NCBI GenBank assembly: GCA_002746295.2
Contig: NVWS02000056.1
Coordinates: 1-42,876, forward strand
DNA: 42,876 nt
Origin: Zetaproteobacteria bacterium
GTDB lineage: Bacteria; Pseudomonadota; Zetaproteobacteria; Mariprofundales; Mariprofundaceae
Direction of reading: 5' to 3'
Positions 25,696-35,533 of the stretch are shown here, in pieces; position 1 is the first letter of the stretch, and each line of letters starts with the position of its first letter. The notes under the pieces were generated by a model. That model worked only from the letters and a program-made list of their open reading frames with translations. It had not been told where the DNA came from and searched no databases. The position numbers and the translations under genes are program-made.

Positions 25696-26073
25696 TTAAA
25701 ACAACATCCCGCCCACAACTTCAATCAATGCATCAGGTTCAAAGGGTTTCACCAGCCATGCTGAAACCCCTGATTCATGCCCGACACTTTTTTTATCTTC
25801 ACCCGACTCGGTGGTGAGCATCACAATCGGTGTATGAGCATAACTGGGTATTTTTCGGATATTTTGAATCATGGTTAGCCCATCCATATTGGGCATATTC
25901 AAATCTGTTAGTATCAAATCATAAGGGTTATCTGCTGAGGCTGTCGCTTTATCCAAACCAATTTGACCATCTTTGGCTTCATCCACATTAAAATCAACTT
26001 TCTTTAAAGTACGCTTCACAGTAATCCGCACCATGGTCGAATCTTCAACAATCAAAATTCTAGGTCCTGTCAT
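25696..26073 (-). CDS. cheY: Single-domain response regulator CheY
   Basis: A 125-residue stand-alone receiver with the acidic pair in LIVEDSTMVR, phosphoacceptor in LTDLNMPNMDG, the switch threonine in VMLTTESG and the lysine in LVKPFEP. Its ATG overlaps the stop of the upstream channel gene in ATGA, so the two are translationally coupled. Transfer from the CheA encoded next is the obvious source of phosphate. Its output may be the flagellar or pilus motor; no flagellar genes are in the window. An upstream in-frame start inside the channel gene is rejected. Confidence 0.92.
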   Translation of the reverse strand: MTGPRILIVEDSTMVRITVKRTLKKVDFNVDEAKDGQIGLDKATASADNPYDLILTDLNMPNMDGLTMIQNIRKIPSYAHTPIVMLTTESGEDKKSVGHESGVSAWLVKPFEPDALIEVVGGMLF

Positions 26074-29000
26074 AATTCCCCCTTCAATACCATGCGTTCT
26101 TCTTCCATGACATAACGCTTCGCCACTTCTTCTTCCCATAATGCCGCTTGACTGGCATCACCAACATGCATCGACCAATCATCCAAACAAGTTTGAACAT
26201 TGGTGAGACGTTGCGAGACACGATCAATGTTTTGTAAATCGGTCAGCGCTGCCATAATCGCTTCTTCCACCGCATCAGAAACACCCATATCCAAAATTTC
26301 AGTCAGCTTAATCAAACCATCCTCACTACTTTCAGATAGCAGTTCCAAGGAGCCTTGCACTTGTTTCTTCAAAACTTGTAACAAACGTTTATCTGCCGTT
26401 TGTGGCCATACTGAATCATTCATAATCTCCCCTTCTTTCACCTCTTCTGGCACTGCCAACTCATTTTCTTCACGCACAACTTCTCTATCAGACTGTTCAT
26501 CTACCACTTCTTCAACCACGGTTTCTATTTTTGCCACAGCTTCCATCTTTGGTTCTGCTTTTACTGCAACTACAATATCTTCACTGACATCCTTGTTGTC
26601 ATCCAATGACACATCCAACACACCACGCCGACAAAACAATAAATTCATGGTATGTATAGGCACATCCATCTCCATCACAGGTGAACCCGCCAACAAATGC
26701 ATACGACTACCCGTTTCATCCTGTGGCTGCGGAAAGCTTCGATCCAAAAGACCAAACATGGTCTGTCCATCTGCATCCAACTCAGGCATCACATACGCCA
26801 TCAACATCCAGCCACGCGCCAAAGCTTCTTGATAAATCGGCACCCAATCCATGCCCGCCGAGACTTCCACCAAGCGTGTGGTGAGTACATCTTCCACCAA
26901 CACCGCATCGCCCAACATTGCATCCACAAAGGCATAACTCTTTTCATCTTGTGTGGATGCTTCGGGATAAAGGTGTTGTCTTGTTTGAGTAAGCAACTGC
27001 CTTGCCATAAATGTATCATGAAAAGCATCGGGAGAACCCACATCTACTTCCAATAGGGGATAATCCATGCCAGCCATTTCAAAACTGGCAACATTGCCCC
27101 CGCTTCTTGGCAACACCATCAGTTTGGGCGGTGTCCACCATTTCACATTTTGTTTGCGTTGGCTTAATGAGCGCGCCACTTCATGAAACCATAATTCCAA
27201 CAAAGAATCCTCACTATCACCCTCGCGTTCTTCGGGATAAAACATCATCACCTTACAACCGCGCAACAAGCCCACCCAGCCTTCTGAATCCAAACCATCC
27301 CATGGATGCACTGACACTTTTAATTCACAACTACACTGTGCTTTTGCACGTGCACAGGCACCTTTTAAACGGCGTAATTGTTCGGCAAGTTCATCGGCAT
27401 CACGGGTACTAAACACATGCAAGGTAAGTTTATGATGTTTCAATGCCATTTCTTCAATCATCGCAGGTAAACCTGTATGCCAGCCCATAAACAACATGGA
27501 TAAATCCCATGTTTCAGGCCATACGAATTGTTTAAGTGCATGTTCTTTTTGTGACAGATTCTCTTGCTGTAAATTTGTTTCCAAAATACCCGACCACAAT
27601 AAAGTATTACCACCCAAGCCCACCACATCGACAAAATGACCACCCACTTTTCCATGTGCCAAATCACTGAACAACACAAACGAACCATCTTCCCGCCGAC
27701 CAGCCAAAAGATTGACACCTTGGCTAAAACAATACGTCAGCCACACACCCAAGGCTTGTCTTTCATCCCCCATCAGCAACCATGGTTTGCCTTGCCCGAC
27801 TTCGACATCAAACGCCCAAGCAAGGGTATAAAGACCCGTTTCCCCTGCCACAGCATCCAACAAACGAATACCCAATTCTGGCATCCAAGCGCAATGATGC
27901 ATTTGATAAAGCATGCGCGCAGTGATCGATGATGAATCCAAAATTTTCATACCCATCGAATCTGCATACATACTGTGCAATTTATTGGGCATGATTGCTT
28001 CCGACACCAACACCACAGGCACGCCAAAATTGCGCACCAAATGATGGGTATCTACCAAGTGTATATCTTGTTTTCGACGAAAAATAATCATCTGTTGCAC
28101 GCCTGAAAGCTTAAAATGTTCGGCTAAGTTCCGACTTCCTGGATCCACCTCACGCACACTCAACCAACTACCCACCGTCGATGCACCAGAAACCGCCTTA
28201 TCATGAAAAACCCATACCGCAGCAAAGCGTTGCCGCATGCGTGAAAACATCGCATCCAAGCGTTTTAACACCCCATAGGATTGTTCATTCCAGCCTACAA
28301 TCACCAAGTATTCACGCGCAGAAAGAGGACTATTGCTTAACTCTCGTAACATGTAATGCATCACATTCGAACCCAAACTGACCACCAAAGCGAAGAAAAA
28401 TACACCCGAAAGCACCAACAACACCGTTAAACCAAGCAACCAAGGTGAAAAAGCTTCGGTGGTGGCAGCGCCTGGATCCACCATCAAACGAAACACATAC
28501 AATACCACTTGCACTGGCACATAATCTTGTGCATTGGTCACGCCATCGTCATTGATGTCCATTTGCGGATAAAGATAAACCACCGATAAACCACCCATCA
28601 TCATCATGGCCACCATCATGCCTGCCAACATGCTGGTTTCACTGCGTACTTCTTGCATCGCTGCCACACGTTTCGCAGCCAAAGAAATATTACCCAAAGG
28701 ATTCAGCATCACCAAAAAACGAATGGCACGAATCGCAACCCAATAAGGTGAAAATTCAGGCATCAAACCCAACAAAACCACACTCGATACACCATCAAGC
28801 AACACAAAGCCAAATTCAGTATTCCTACGTCCACCCTTGGGTAACACCTTCCATATTGAATAGGCACGGCATGCCGCCTCTAAAATAAGCAACACACCCA
28901 TGTAAAGCGCAACAGATGGCACAGCAATCGCCAAACCCACCATACCGATGACCAACAAAGCAAACGGCAATGAATAAATAAAGGTATCAAAGGTGAGGAA

Positions 29001-29468
29001 GGCAAAGATACGCAACATACGCAGCATATACATGCCACGAAACAGCCGTGCGATACGCAAATAAACCGCCTGATCCAATATATCCGCTGACACAAACAAA
29101 GCCGAAAACAAACTCAGTGTTGCCAAACCATCCAACATAAGAAAAATAAACTCAGTGCGATTACGGAAATGGTTTTCCTTTTGCAACCAAAAACGCAACA
29201 TCCACTCCCCCGCAAAGAACAACGCCAAGGGTGCCAACACAAACCAATATCGTTCAAACATGCACAAGCCCAATGCCGCCACGATAAGGATGGCATAACG
29301 GGGATGTGAAAACACACGTTCACCCAACAGCAGCCACTCACGGCGTGAATGCCCACCAGATAAACGAGATTTCCAGTGAGAAACTTTCACCTCATCTACA
29401 TTTTGTACATGCTCATCACCTTGGATTGGCGCAATATCACGCTCATCTTTTTGATGTTTAGCTGCCAT
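26070..29468 (-). CDS. CASTOR/POLLUX-like ion channel with RCK domains and CheZ-like C-terminal helix
   Basis: A 1132-residue membrane protein. The first ~375 residues hold many hydrophobic helices. One is S4-like, with arginines 138, 141, 144, 150 and 153 at mostly three-residue spacing; a second, weaker one is near 245-267. Before the presumed pore helix is a calcium-loop motif, DINDDGVTNAQD (304-315). Then come LYVFRLMVDPGA and a long last helix. REYLVIVGWNEQSYG (385 on) starts RCK-like domains, as in plant CASTOR/POLLUX channels. After an acidic linker (about 960-1030) the helical tail contains LQNIDRVSQRL, with D1082 and Q1086 in the D-x-x-x-Q spacing of CheZ. ATG 29468 has AAAGG 8 bp upstream. 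The 269 bp before it, back to the MCP stop, show no convincing gene. It overlaps cheY by 4 bp. Channel fold is likely, ion unknown, phosphatase role inferred. Confidence 0.7.
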   Translation of the reverse strand: MAAKHQKDERDIAPIQGDEHVQNVDEVKVSHWKSRLSGGHSRREWLLLGERVFSHPRYAILIVAALGLCMFERYWFVLAPLALFFAGEWMLRFWLQKENHFRNRTEFIFLMLDGLATLSLFSALFVSADILDQAVYLRIARLFRGMYMLRMLRIFAFLTFDTFIYSLPFALLVIGMVGLAIAVPSVALYMGVLLILEAACRAYSIWKVLPKGGRRNTEFGFVLLDGVSSVVLLGLMPEFSPYWVAIRAIRFLVMLNPLGNISLAAKRVAAMQEVRSETSMLAGMMVAMMMMGGLSVVYLYPQMDINDDGVTNAQDYVPVQVVLYVFRLMVDPGAATTEAFSPWLLGLTVLLVLSGVFFFALVVSLGSNVMHYMLRELSNSPLSAREYLVIVGWNEQSYGVLKRLDAMFSRMRQRFAAVWVFHDKAVSGASTVGSWLSVREVDPGSRNLAEHFKLSGVQQMIIFRRKQDIHLVDTHHLVRNFGVPVVLVSEAIMPNKLHSMYADSMGMKILDSSSITARMLYQMHHCAWMPELGIRLLDAVAGETGLYTLAWAFDVEVGQGKPWLLMGDERQALGVWLTYCFSQGVNLLAGRREDGSFVLFSDLAHGKVGGHFVDVVGLGGNTLLWSGILETNLQQENLSQKEHALKQFVWPETWDLSMLFMGWHTGLPAMIEEMALKHHKLTLHVFSTRDADELAEQLRRLKGACARAKAQCSCELKVSVHPWDGLDSEGWVGLLRGCKVMMFYPEEREGDSEDSLLELWFHEVARSLSQRKQNVKWWTPPKLMVLPRSGGNVASFEMAGMDYPLLEVDVGSPDAFHDTFMARQLLTQTRQHLYPEASTQDEKSYAFVDAMLGDAVLVEDVLTTRLVEVSAGMDWVPIYQEALARGWMLMAYVMPELDADGQTMFGLLDRSFPQPQDETGSRMHLLAGSPVMEMDVPIHTMNLLFCRRGVLDVSLDDNKDVSEDIVVAVKAEPKMEAVAKIETVVEEVVDEQSDREVVREENELAVPEEVKEGEIMNDSVWPQTADKRLLQVLKKQVQGSLELLSESSEDGLIKLTEILDMGVSDAVEEAIMAALTDLQNIDRVSQRLTNVQTCLDDWSMHVGDASQAALWEEEVAKRYVMEEERMVLKGEL

Positions 29469-29737
29469 ATACACTACCTTTAAACAAAAGGAATCGTATT
29501 TTTTTATGCAAAATCGAACCACTGATGATACCACAGACACTTGGGAAGACCTGATCACTGTTGAATCACCCGAATCATCTGCGTCACACACCGAAGAATC
29601 AGGGCAAGAGGATATTTCAACGGGTTCAAGCTGGGAAATACGTGCGACACCATTCGATTCTCCAACTTGTATCGTCGCCTGTGCCATTACTGACAAGCAC
29701 GGCGATGATAAAGTTCTTGGAGGAACTGCTGGGGGCT

Positions 29738-31981
29738 TTAATGGCGCCGCAAGGAGGCTAAAAAATCCAGAACCTGGGTATGCAAACTTTCACCCTGAGA
29801 GCGTATGCTGCCCGATACCGCCAATACATTCCCTGCTGCATTGCCCGTTTCAGCTGATGCACTGGTGACTTGCTCAATCGCTTCCGTCACCCGATGGGTT
29901 GCATCCGATGCATATTGCACACTTTGTGCAATTTCACGGGTGGCATCGTTTTGTTCTTCGGTTGCCGATGAAATCGCTCGATTGATTTCATTCATGCGTT
30001 TGATGGTATCTGCAATATGCCCAATGGCTTTTGCAGCCCCATCACTTTCTGTTTGAATCGCAGAAATTTGACCTGCAATCCGTTCCGTTGCTTGCGCCGT
30101 TTGATTGGCAAGCTCTTTGACTTCACCTGCCACCACCGCAAAGCCACGCCCTGCATCACCTGCTCGTGCAGCTTCAATGCTCGCATTGAGTGCCAAAAGG
30201 TTGGTTTGTTCGGCAATATCGGTAATCACCCGAACCACTTCACCAATTTCTTGTGATACACTGGAAAGCTTGGACACATTTTCATTGGTACTTACGGCCT
30301 CTTCCACCGCTTGATCCGACATAGCCACTGCTTCTTGTACTTGACGTGTAATTTCTGCAATGGATGCCGTCAATTCCTCGGCAGCCGATGCTACAGTCAT
30401 CACATTTTCATTGGCTTCCATCGCACTGGTAGAAACACTCCCTGCTTGATGCGTCGCCTCTTCTGCCATACTACTCATACCCTCACTGGCAGCTTCCATT
30501 TGTGTGGATGCAGCAATCAGTTCTTCCACCATGGCACCAATATTTTCTTCAAAACTACTTGCCAATTCATCACTTTCAGTCACATCACTCCATGAGACCA
30601 TGATGGACTCCCAATCGCCTTGCTGGTTATCAATGGCAAAGGAAGAAAACTTAATATTACGCCCTGCAATCGTGAAGCCTGCGGTGGCAGGTAAATTGCC
30701 TTTACTTGCCAAAAAATTTCGTTGATGTGCAGGGTTTTTATGAAATATATCAATGCACTGACCCACAATCTGATCGGCTGTACAAGGCAGTGCCGATTGA
30801 ATACCACGAAAAAGATGCAAGGCAGCAGGGTTCATATAGTTCACCACCAAGGTATGCCGATCTGCAATCATGGTGGCTTGCGGACTGGCTTCGACCACGC
30901 GCTTCAATTGCTCTGCTTCTTTGGATTGCTCTTGAAAAATACCCAAGGACTCCACCATTTCACCAAGCTCGCCACCTTGCCCAGAGGACACAGGAACTAC
31001 AATGCCGCGTTCCAAGGCATCCATGGCTTCGGATACTTCACGAATCGGTCTGGCAACACTGCGTGCCACTATCAACAACAAGATCAGCGTAATCACAAGC
31101 ACCACCAACATCAGCGACCAATAGTAAACAGGCATAGTTTCCATAATATTATTGTATTCAGCGTCCACATCATCAATTTCTTGACCAAACATATGGTCAA
31201 TGGCTTCAAGACCAGCTAACAGTTCATTTTTAAAAATACGTTTCACTTCTTGATTACGTTTTAACAGCTCCAAATCCAGTTCGGCATAAGCAAGGAAATC
31301 TTCCAGATAGATACCCATCGCCTTAGCAATCTCTTTTTTATCATTGTCACTGATATGGGTCGCATCCAATAACTGAGAAAAATGCTCCATTTCATTTTTT
31401 TGTTGCGTCAAATATTTGAGATTATGCCGCAACATAAAATCTTTTTCATGTCGGCGAAGCATCAACATGGATACCATCAAATTATCCTGTTTTAATGCCT
31501 TGATGCGATATTCTGCACGGTGAACAGAATCACGCAATGCGCCACGCAAGCCCAACTTTTCAGTCAAACCCAACTTCTCACGCATTTCAAGCATCAAACG
31601 TGCTTCTGAATCAAAATGTCGCATGGCTTCCGATAATTTTTCGGATGTATCCTTTAGATCTTGTGTTGGAAGAGCATTGGCTAAACGGACAATCTCTTCA
31701 TCATTATTTTTGGACAAACTTTGATAATTCACTTCTTCTTTTTTATCTGACAGATATAAAAAAGCTTGCAAAGCATGGTACTCTTCAGGAATACTGGCAG
31801 ATAAACCATCCAACATTTCCAGCATTTTCCCCGATTGAAACTCTTGCTTGGACACCACTTGTAATTTATTCACCATGACTTCATGCGCAATACCTGATGC
31901 CAATAGCCCCAACATTGCCACACTGCCCAACACCAGCATGCGTTGCATGATGCTAAGTTGTTTGAGATTCAATATTTTCAT
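29738..31981 (-). CDS. Methyl-accepting chemotaxis protein with HBM-like sensor, HAMP and PAS domains
   Basis: A 747-residue receptor. Membrane helix 1 is at about 13-32. The periplasmic part of about 250 residues is all helical, with [16 protein letters not shown], a hallmark of helical bimodular (HBM) sensors. Helix 2 is at about 286-308, then HAMP ([17 protein letters not shown]). A PAS domain (about 370-480, starting [14 protein letters not shown]) and the signalling hairpin follow, with [19 protein letters not shown] and [15 protein letters not shown]. It can thus sense outside and inside the cell. There is no CheR pentapeptide at the C-terminus. GGGGAG precedes ATG 31981. It is the first gene of the minus-strand che operon. 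Confidence 0.93.
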   Translation of the reverse strand: MKILNLKQLSIMQRMLVLGSVAMLGLLASGIAHEVMVNKLQVVSKQEFQSGKMLEMLDGLSASIPEEYHALQAFLYLSDKKEEVNYQSLSKNNDEEIVRLANALPTQDLKDTSEKLSEAMRHFDSEARLMLEMREKLGLTEKLGLRGALRDSVHRAEYRIKALKQDNLMVSMLMLRRHEKDFMLRHNLKYLTQQKNEMEHFSQLLDATHISDNDKKEIAKAMGIYLEDFLAYAELDLELLKRNQEVKRIFKNELLAGLEAIDHMFGQEIDDVDAEYNNIMETMPVYYWSLMLVVLVITLILLLIVARSVARPIREVSEAMDALERGIVVPVSSGQGGELGEMVESLGIFQEQSKEAEQLKRVVEASPQATMIADRHTLVVNYMNPAALHLFRGIQSALPCTADQIVGQCIDIFHKNPAHQRNFLASKGNLPATAGFTIAGRNIKFSSFAIDNQQGDWESIMVSWSDVTESDELASSFEENIGAMVEELIAASTQMEAASEGMSSMAEEATHQAGSVSTSAMEANENVMTVASAAEELTASIAEITRQVQEAVAMSDQAVEEAVSTNENVSKLSSVSQEIGEVVRVITDIAEQTNLLALNASIEAARAGDAGRGFAVVAGEVKELANQTAQATERIAGQISAIQTESDGAAKAIGHIADTIKRMNEINRAISSATEEQNDATREIAQSVQYASDATHRVTEAIEQVTSASAETGNAAGNVLAVSGSIRSQGESLHTQVLDFLASLRRH

Positions 31982-32104
31982 GCGAACTCCCCTTTTAATG
32001 AATGAGATAGCACCGGTAAACGGTGAATCACTGTCAATATGCAGGGGTAAGCAAATCCAATACCAAATTTTTAAGCCATCATTAAAAAATAAGTGATAAA
32101 CCCT

Positions 32105-32503
32105 CTATCTCTTCGCATGATAAGCAGCCAACAATGCTGCTTGGATGCTTGGGTGATCTTCTAGGTTAGCAATATCCAAGTACCGTTTGGCTATTGGACT
32201 TAACGCAGACAAGGCCTCTTTTTGTTCGTAGCTGACTTGAAAGCCCTCTAAATCAAATACACCATCCATGATATGGTCAGCGGCTAAACCTGTACCTTGT
32301 AAAAAAAACACAGGCTCCATTACCATCACATCATATTCATGACGGTAGCGATCCAAACCATTGGCAAGGGCAATCACATCATAGACATATTCCATATCAC
32401 CCAAGTGTTCTCGTAGCCACTTATCCACATCAACATGGGCAGAAAAATCAAATTTTTCACCCTTGAAATAAAAGACAATCGCCGCTCTTAATTGATTTTT
32501 CAT
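32105..32503 (-). CDS. Small cytoplasmic protein of unknown function, 132 residues
   Basis: I do not recognise the family. There is no signal peptide or membrane helix. The first half reads as alternating strand and helix (AAIVFYFKGEKFDFSAHV), and the C-terminal third is helical. The protein is acidic. ATG 32503 is preceded by AAGGAAAT at a suitable distance, which supports translation. It lies upstream of the MCP on the same strand, 123 bp away, and could belong to the che transcript or stand alone. A repeat element lies directly upstream. Confidence 0.55.
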   Translation of the reverse strand: MKNQLRAAIVFYFKGEKFDFSAHVDVDKWLREHLGDMEYVYDVIALANGLDRYRHEYDVMVMEPVFFLQGTGLAADHIMDGVFDLEGFQVSYEQKEALSALSPIAKRYLDIANLEDHPSIQAALLAAYHAKR

Positions 32504-32527
32504 GGTTTACATTTCCTTTTTTACTTA

Positions 32528-32713
32528 TTGATGTTCCATTTGACAAAAAAACAGCGTCACCCTCGCGTGCTTGTGTCAGCGTCTATGGGTATATTTATAT
32601 GTACAGATAGATCCCCGATAAAAGATTTCGGGGATGACAAGTTGCTGAATTTTAAGGAAGGGGCGCGAGAACATTTATTTTGTGTTGAAACAGCTGTGTG
32701 CGTAACATCAGTT
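32528..32713. repeat. MITE-like repeat element, copy C
   Basis: Runs from TTGATGTTCCATTTGAC to an inverted end GCGTAACATCAGTTA, and closely resembles copy E at 37990-38268 (shared GGGTATATTTATATGT-like core, then AAGTTGCTGAATTTT). It contains one perfect hairpin at 32611-32635 (ATCCCCGA/TCGGGGAT, loop TAAAAGATT) and a degraded partner 5' to it. Its right end touches the methyltransferase stop codon. No gene is seen in it. Confidence 0.55.
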
Positions 32714-32715
32714 AT

Positions 32716-33387
32716 TTATGGTCGAACACCCAACCAAACAATATGTTTACTGCCTCGTTGACCATGCGCTCTGCACGCTACTTCTTCGGTTTGAAAACCT
32801 GCTTGCTTCATTTTTTTGGTAAACCTTGGTTCAGGAAAGGCTGACCAAACACCCAAAATACCGTGTGGGCGTAAAGCAGCCTTAGCTGACTTCAAACCTT
32901 TGGCACTATACAACGCGCCATTTTCTTGACGAGTCAATCCATCAGGTCCGTTATCAACATCCAATAAAATGGCAGCAAAGCCCATGTTATCCTGCCGCAT
33001 CAATACCCCAACATCGCCTTCATACACAGTCACGCGCTTATCTTTCAAGGGATGGTTCGCAAGATGCGAAAGGTAAGTGCGATTCCATTCAATCACCGCA
33101 GGCACAAGCTCCGCCACAATAATTTCAGCATCATCAGGCGCATGTTTCAAAGCCGCCGCAAGCGTGTAACCCATACCCAAGCCACCAATCAACACCCGTG
33201 ATTTTTGCCCCTGTTTCAAAGCACGGCAGCCCAATTCAGCCAATAAATCTTCAGAACTGTGCATACGACTGTTCATCAATTCCGAATATCCTGTTTTAAT
33301 TGAGAACTCATCACCCCGTTGATACAAACGCATATCATACGCTTCACCTTCTACCGTTGTTTGCGCCAATAACGCCCAAATTTTCAT
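32716..33387 (-). CDS. Spermidine-synthase-like methyltransferase-fold protein
   Basis: A 223-residue Rossmann-fold protein of the spermidine synthase/SAM methyltransferase superfamily. RVLIGGLGMGYTLAAAL is the glycine-rich nucleotide-binding turn, IIVAELVPAVIEWNR the acidic strand-2 end, and AAILLDVDNGPDGL the strand-4 segment. It is shorter than true spermidine synthases (about 280-300) and lacks an evident N-terminal beta-domain. The substrate is unknown, and a polyamine role should not be assumed. It begins 7 bp after ilvD on the same strand, so it is probably cotranscribed, although no functional link to branched-chain amino acids is obvious. Confidence 0.65.
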   Translation of the reverse strand: MKIWALLAQTTVEGEAYDMRLYQRGDEFSIKTGYSELMNSRMHSSEDLLAELGCRALKQGQKSRVLIGGLGMGYTLAAALKHAPDDAEIIVAELVPAVIEWNRTYLSHLANHPLKDKRVTVYEGDVGVLMRQDNMGFAAILLDVDNGPDGLTRQENGALYSAKGLKSAKAALRPHGILGVWSAFPEPRFTKKMKQAGFQTEEVACRAHGQRGSKHIVWLGVRP

Positions 33388-33394
33388 ACTAGAA

Positions 33395-35242
33395 TCACTT
33401 CAATTGTTCCAAATCACGCACCGCACCTTTATCCGCTGAAGTTGTCAAAGCCGCATAAGCTTTCAATGCTTTGGACACCACCCGTTCCCGTCCAACGGGC
33501 ATCCAGGCATCCTTGCCCTTGGCTTGCATAGCCGTGCGACGTGCTGCCAAAGCATCATCGGATATAAGCAAATGAATGCTGCGGTTTGGAATATCAATAT
33601 TGATGGTATCGCCATCTTCAATCAGGCCAATAGCACCACCTTCCGCCGCTTCGGGTGAAGCGTGTCCAATGGATAAACCTGACGTGCCACCTGAAAACCG
33701 ACCATCAGTGAGCAAAGCACACACCTTGCCCATGCCCTTGGATTTCAGGTAAGAAGTCGGATAAAGCATTTCCTGCATACCTGGTCCACCTTTCGGCCCT
33801 TCATAGGTGATAATCACCATATCCCCTGCTTTAATTTTATCGTTCAGAATCGCATTCACCGCATCATCTTGCGATACAAAGACACGTGCTGTACCAGTAA
33901 ATTTCCAAATAGATTCATCCACACCTGCGGTTTTTACAATACAACCACGTTCAGCAATATTACCAAACAACACCGCCAGACCACCCTCTTTGGAATAAGC
34001 ATGTTCCACACTGCGAATACACCCAGTTTCACGATCCGTATCCAATGTTTTCCAACGCTCTGATTGAGAAAATGCCACTTGGGTTGGGATACCACCTGGT
34101 GCAGCGCGGAACATCTCACGTGGTATTGTATTCGCTTCATTGACAATATCATGGGCATCCAAGGCATGTCCCAAGCTTGGCGAATGAACAGTGCGCGTAT
34201 CACGGTGAATCAAACCACCACGATCCAGCTCCGCAAGAATACCGATGACACCACCAGCGCGATGCACATCTTCCATGTGATAGTGCTGCACTGCGGGTGC
34301 CACCTTGCATAGGTTCGGAACTTTACGGCTCAAACGATCCATATCATTCATGGTGAAATCAACCTCTGCTTCTTGCGCACATGCCAACAAATGCAACACC
34401 GTATTGGTGCTACCACCCATGGCAATATCCAGTGCCATGGCATTTTCAAAGGCATCAAATGAGGCAATGGAACGCGGCAACACAGAATCATCATCTTTTT
34501 CATAATAACGTTTGGTGATTTCTACAATCGTGCGTCCAGCTTCTAAAAACAATTCTTTGCGATCTGCATGCGTGGCAAGCAATGAGCCATTACCAGGTAA
34601 GGAAAAGCCCAAGGCTTCGGTTAAGCAATTCATCGAATTGGCAGTAAACATGCCCGAACAAGAGCCACATGTTGGACAGGCAGAGCGCTCAACAGCGGCA
34701 ACATCTTCATCGCTCTCATTATCATCGGCAGCCATGACCATGGCATCCACCAAATCAAGCATTTGCTCACGATTATTGATGGTCACTTTACCTGCTTCCA
34801 TCGGACCACCCGATACAAATACCGCAGGAATGTTCAAACGCAGGGCAGCCATCAGCATGCCTGGTGTGATTTTGTCGCAGTTGGAAATACAAACCATCGC
34901 ATCGGCGCAATGGGCATTAACCATATATTCGACCGAATCGGCAATAATTTCACGGCTTGGCAATGAATACAGCATACCGCCATGCCCCATGGCAATACCA
35001 TCATCGACAGCTATCGTGTTAAACTCTTTGGCAACACCACCCGCAGCTTCAATTTCTCGTGCCACCATTTGCCCCAAATCTTTTAAATGCACATGGCCAG
35101 GCACAAATTGCGTAAATGAGTTGACCACAGCAATGATCGGCTTCTCAAAATCTTCATCGGTCATACCTGTTGCACGCCAAAGCGAGCGAGCGCCTGCCAT
35201 ATTGCGACCTGCGGTGGTGGTTCTAGAACGGTATACTGGCAT
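33395..35242 (-). CDS. ilvD: Dihydroxy-acid dehydratase
   Basis: Dehydrates 2,3-dihydroxy-3-methylbutanoate and -pentanoate to the keto acids that give valine and isoleucine (and leucine and pantothenate). At 615 residues it has the length of the E. coli enzyme (616). Iron-sulfur ligand motifs are [13 protein letters not shown] and [19 protein letters not shown]. The C-terminal [19 protein letters not shown] is also typical. The gene stands alone apart from the methyltransferase behind it; no other ilv genes are here. The 291 bp upstream are filled by a repeat element, with no attenuator leader visible. Confidence 0.97.
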   Translation of the reverse strand: MPVYRSRTTTAGRNMAGARSLWRATGMTDEDFEKPIIAVVNSFTQFVPGHVHLKDLGQMVAREIEAAGGVAKEFNTIAVDDGIAMGHGGMLYSLPSREIIADSVEYMVNAHCADAMVCISNCDKITPGMLMAALRLNIPAVFVSGGPMEAGKVTINNREQMLDLVDAMVMAADDNESDEDVAAVERSACPTCGSCSGMFTANSMNCLTEALGFSLPGNGSLLATHADRKELFLEAGRTIVEITKRYYEKDDDSVLPRSIASFDAFENAMALDIAMGGSTNTVLHLLACAQEAEVDFTMNDMDRLSRKVPNLCKVAPAVQHYHMEDVHRAGGVIGILAELDRGGLIHRDTRTVHSPSLGHALDAHDIVNEANTIPREMFRAAPGGIPTQVAFSQSERWKTLDTDRETGCIRSVEHAYSKEGGLAVLFGNIAERGCIVKTAGVDESIWKFTGTARVFVSQDDAVNAILNDKIKAGDMVIITYEGPKGGPGMQEMLYPTSYLKSKGMGKVCALLTDGRFSGGTSGLSIGHASPEAAEGGAIGLIEDGDTINIDIPNRSIHLLISDDALAARRTAMQAKGKDAWMPVGRERVVSKALKAYAALTTSADKGAVRDLEQLK

Positions 35243-35280
35243 ATTTCAACCTCTCAAAATTTTTAAGCAAAAGTGTAACT

Positions 35281-35482
35281 ATCGTCGTTTAAGTATAGAA
35301 TTATCATTTTTATCATCCAATCGTCACCCTCGAATGCTTGTATCGAGGGTCTATCATTAGATTCCCGATAAAAGATTTCGGGGATGACGGGGTGATTTAA
35401 TACTTGAATCACTATATCATCGTTTAAGTATCGATAGCCCCTATCCCGTCATCCTGTGGTCTTTAAATCGGGAATCAAACAA
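35281..35482. repeat. Inverted-dimer hairpin repeat element, copy D, with a partial second unit
   Basis: Hairpins at 35326-35350 (ACCCTCGA/TCGAGGGT, perfect) and 35361-35385 (ATTCCCGA/TCGGGGAT, one G-U pair) start 35 nt apart, as in copies A and B. The right end TAATACTTGAATCACTATAT (35399-35418) is the same terminal sequence as in copy B. A fragmentary unit follows (35421-35482: CGTTTAAGTATCG, then CCCGTCATCC and ATCGGGAATC). It fills the gap between ilvD and apaG. Confidence 0.7.
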
Positions 35483-35533
35483 AATCAACACATGATGGGT
35501 GTCATAGGCTGTGAAGTTCTTTCGGCACTAAAA

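Noticed and set aside
29469-29696. 76-residue N-terminal extension of the channel from TTG 29696
   Set aside because: The extension is serine/valine-rich without recognisable fold. ATG 29468 has AAAGG at 8 bp.
29506-29868. Plus-strand open frame of 120 codons opposite the channel/MCP junction
   Set aside because: Poorly placed ribosome site and the second half is antisense to the MCP end. The acidic first half is intriguing but unsupported.
15573-32042. Shared 12-mer GTCAATATGCAG upstream of both MCP genes
   Set aside because: It lies in opposite orientation relative to the two genes, and matches of this length are expected by chance in a window of this size.
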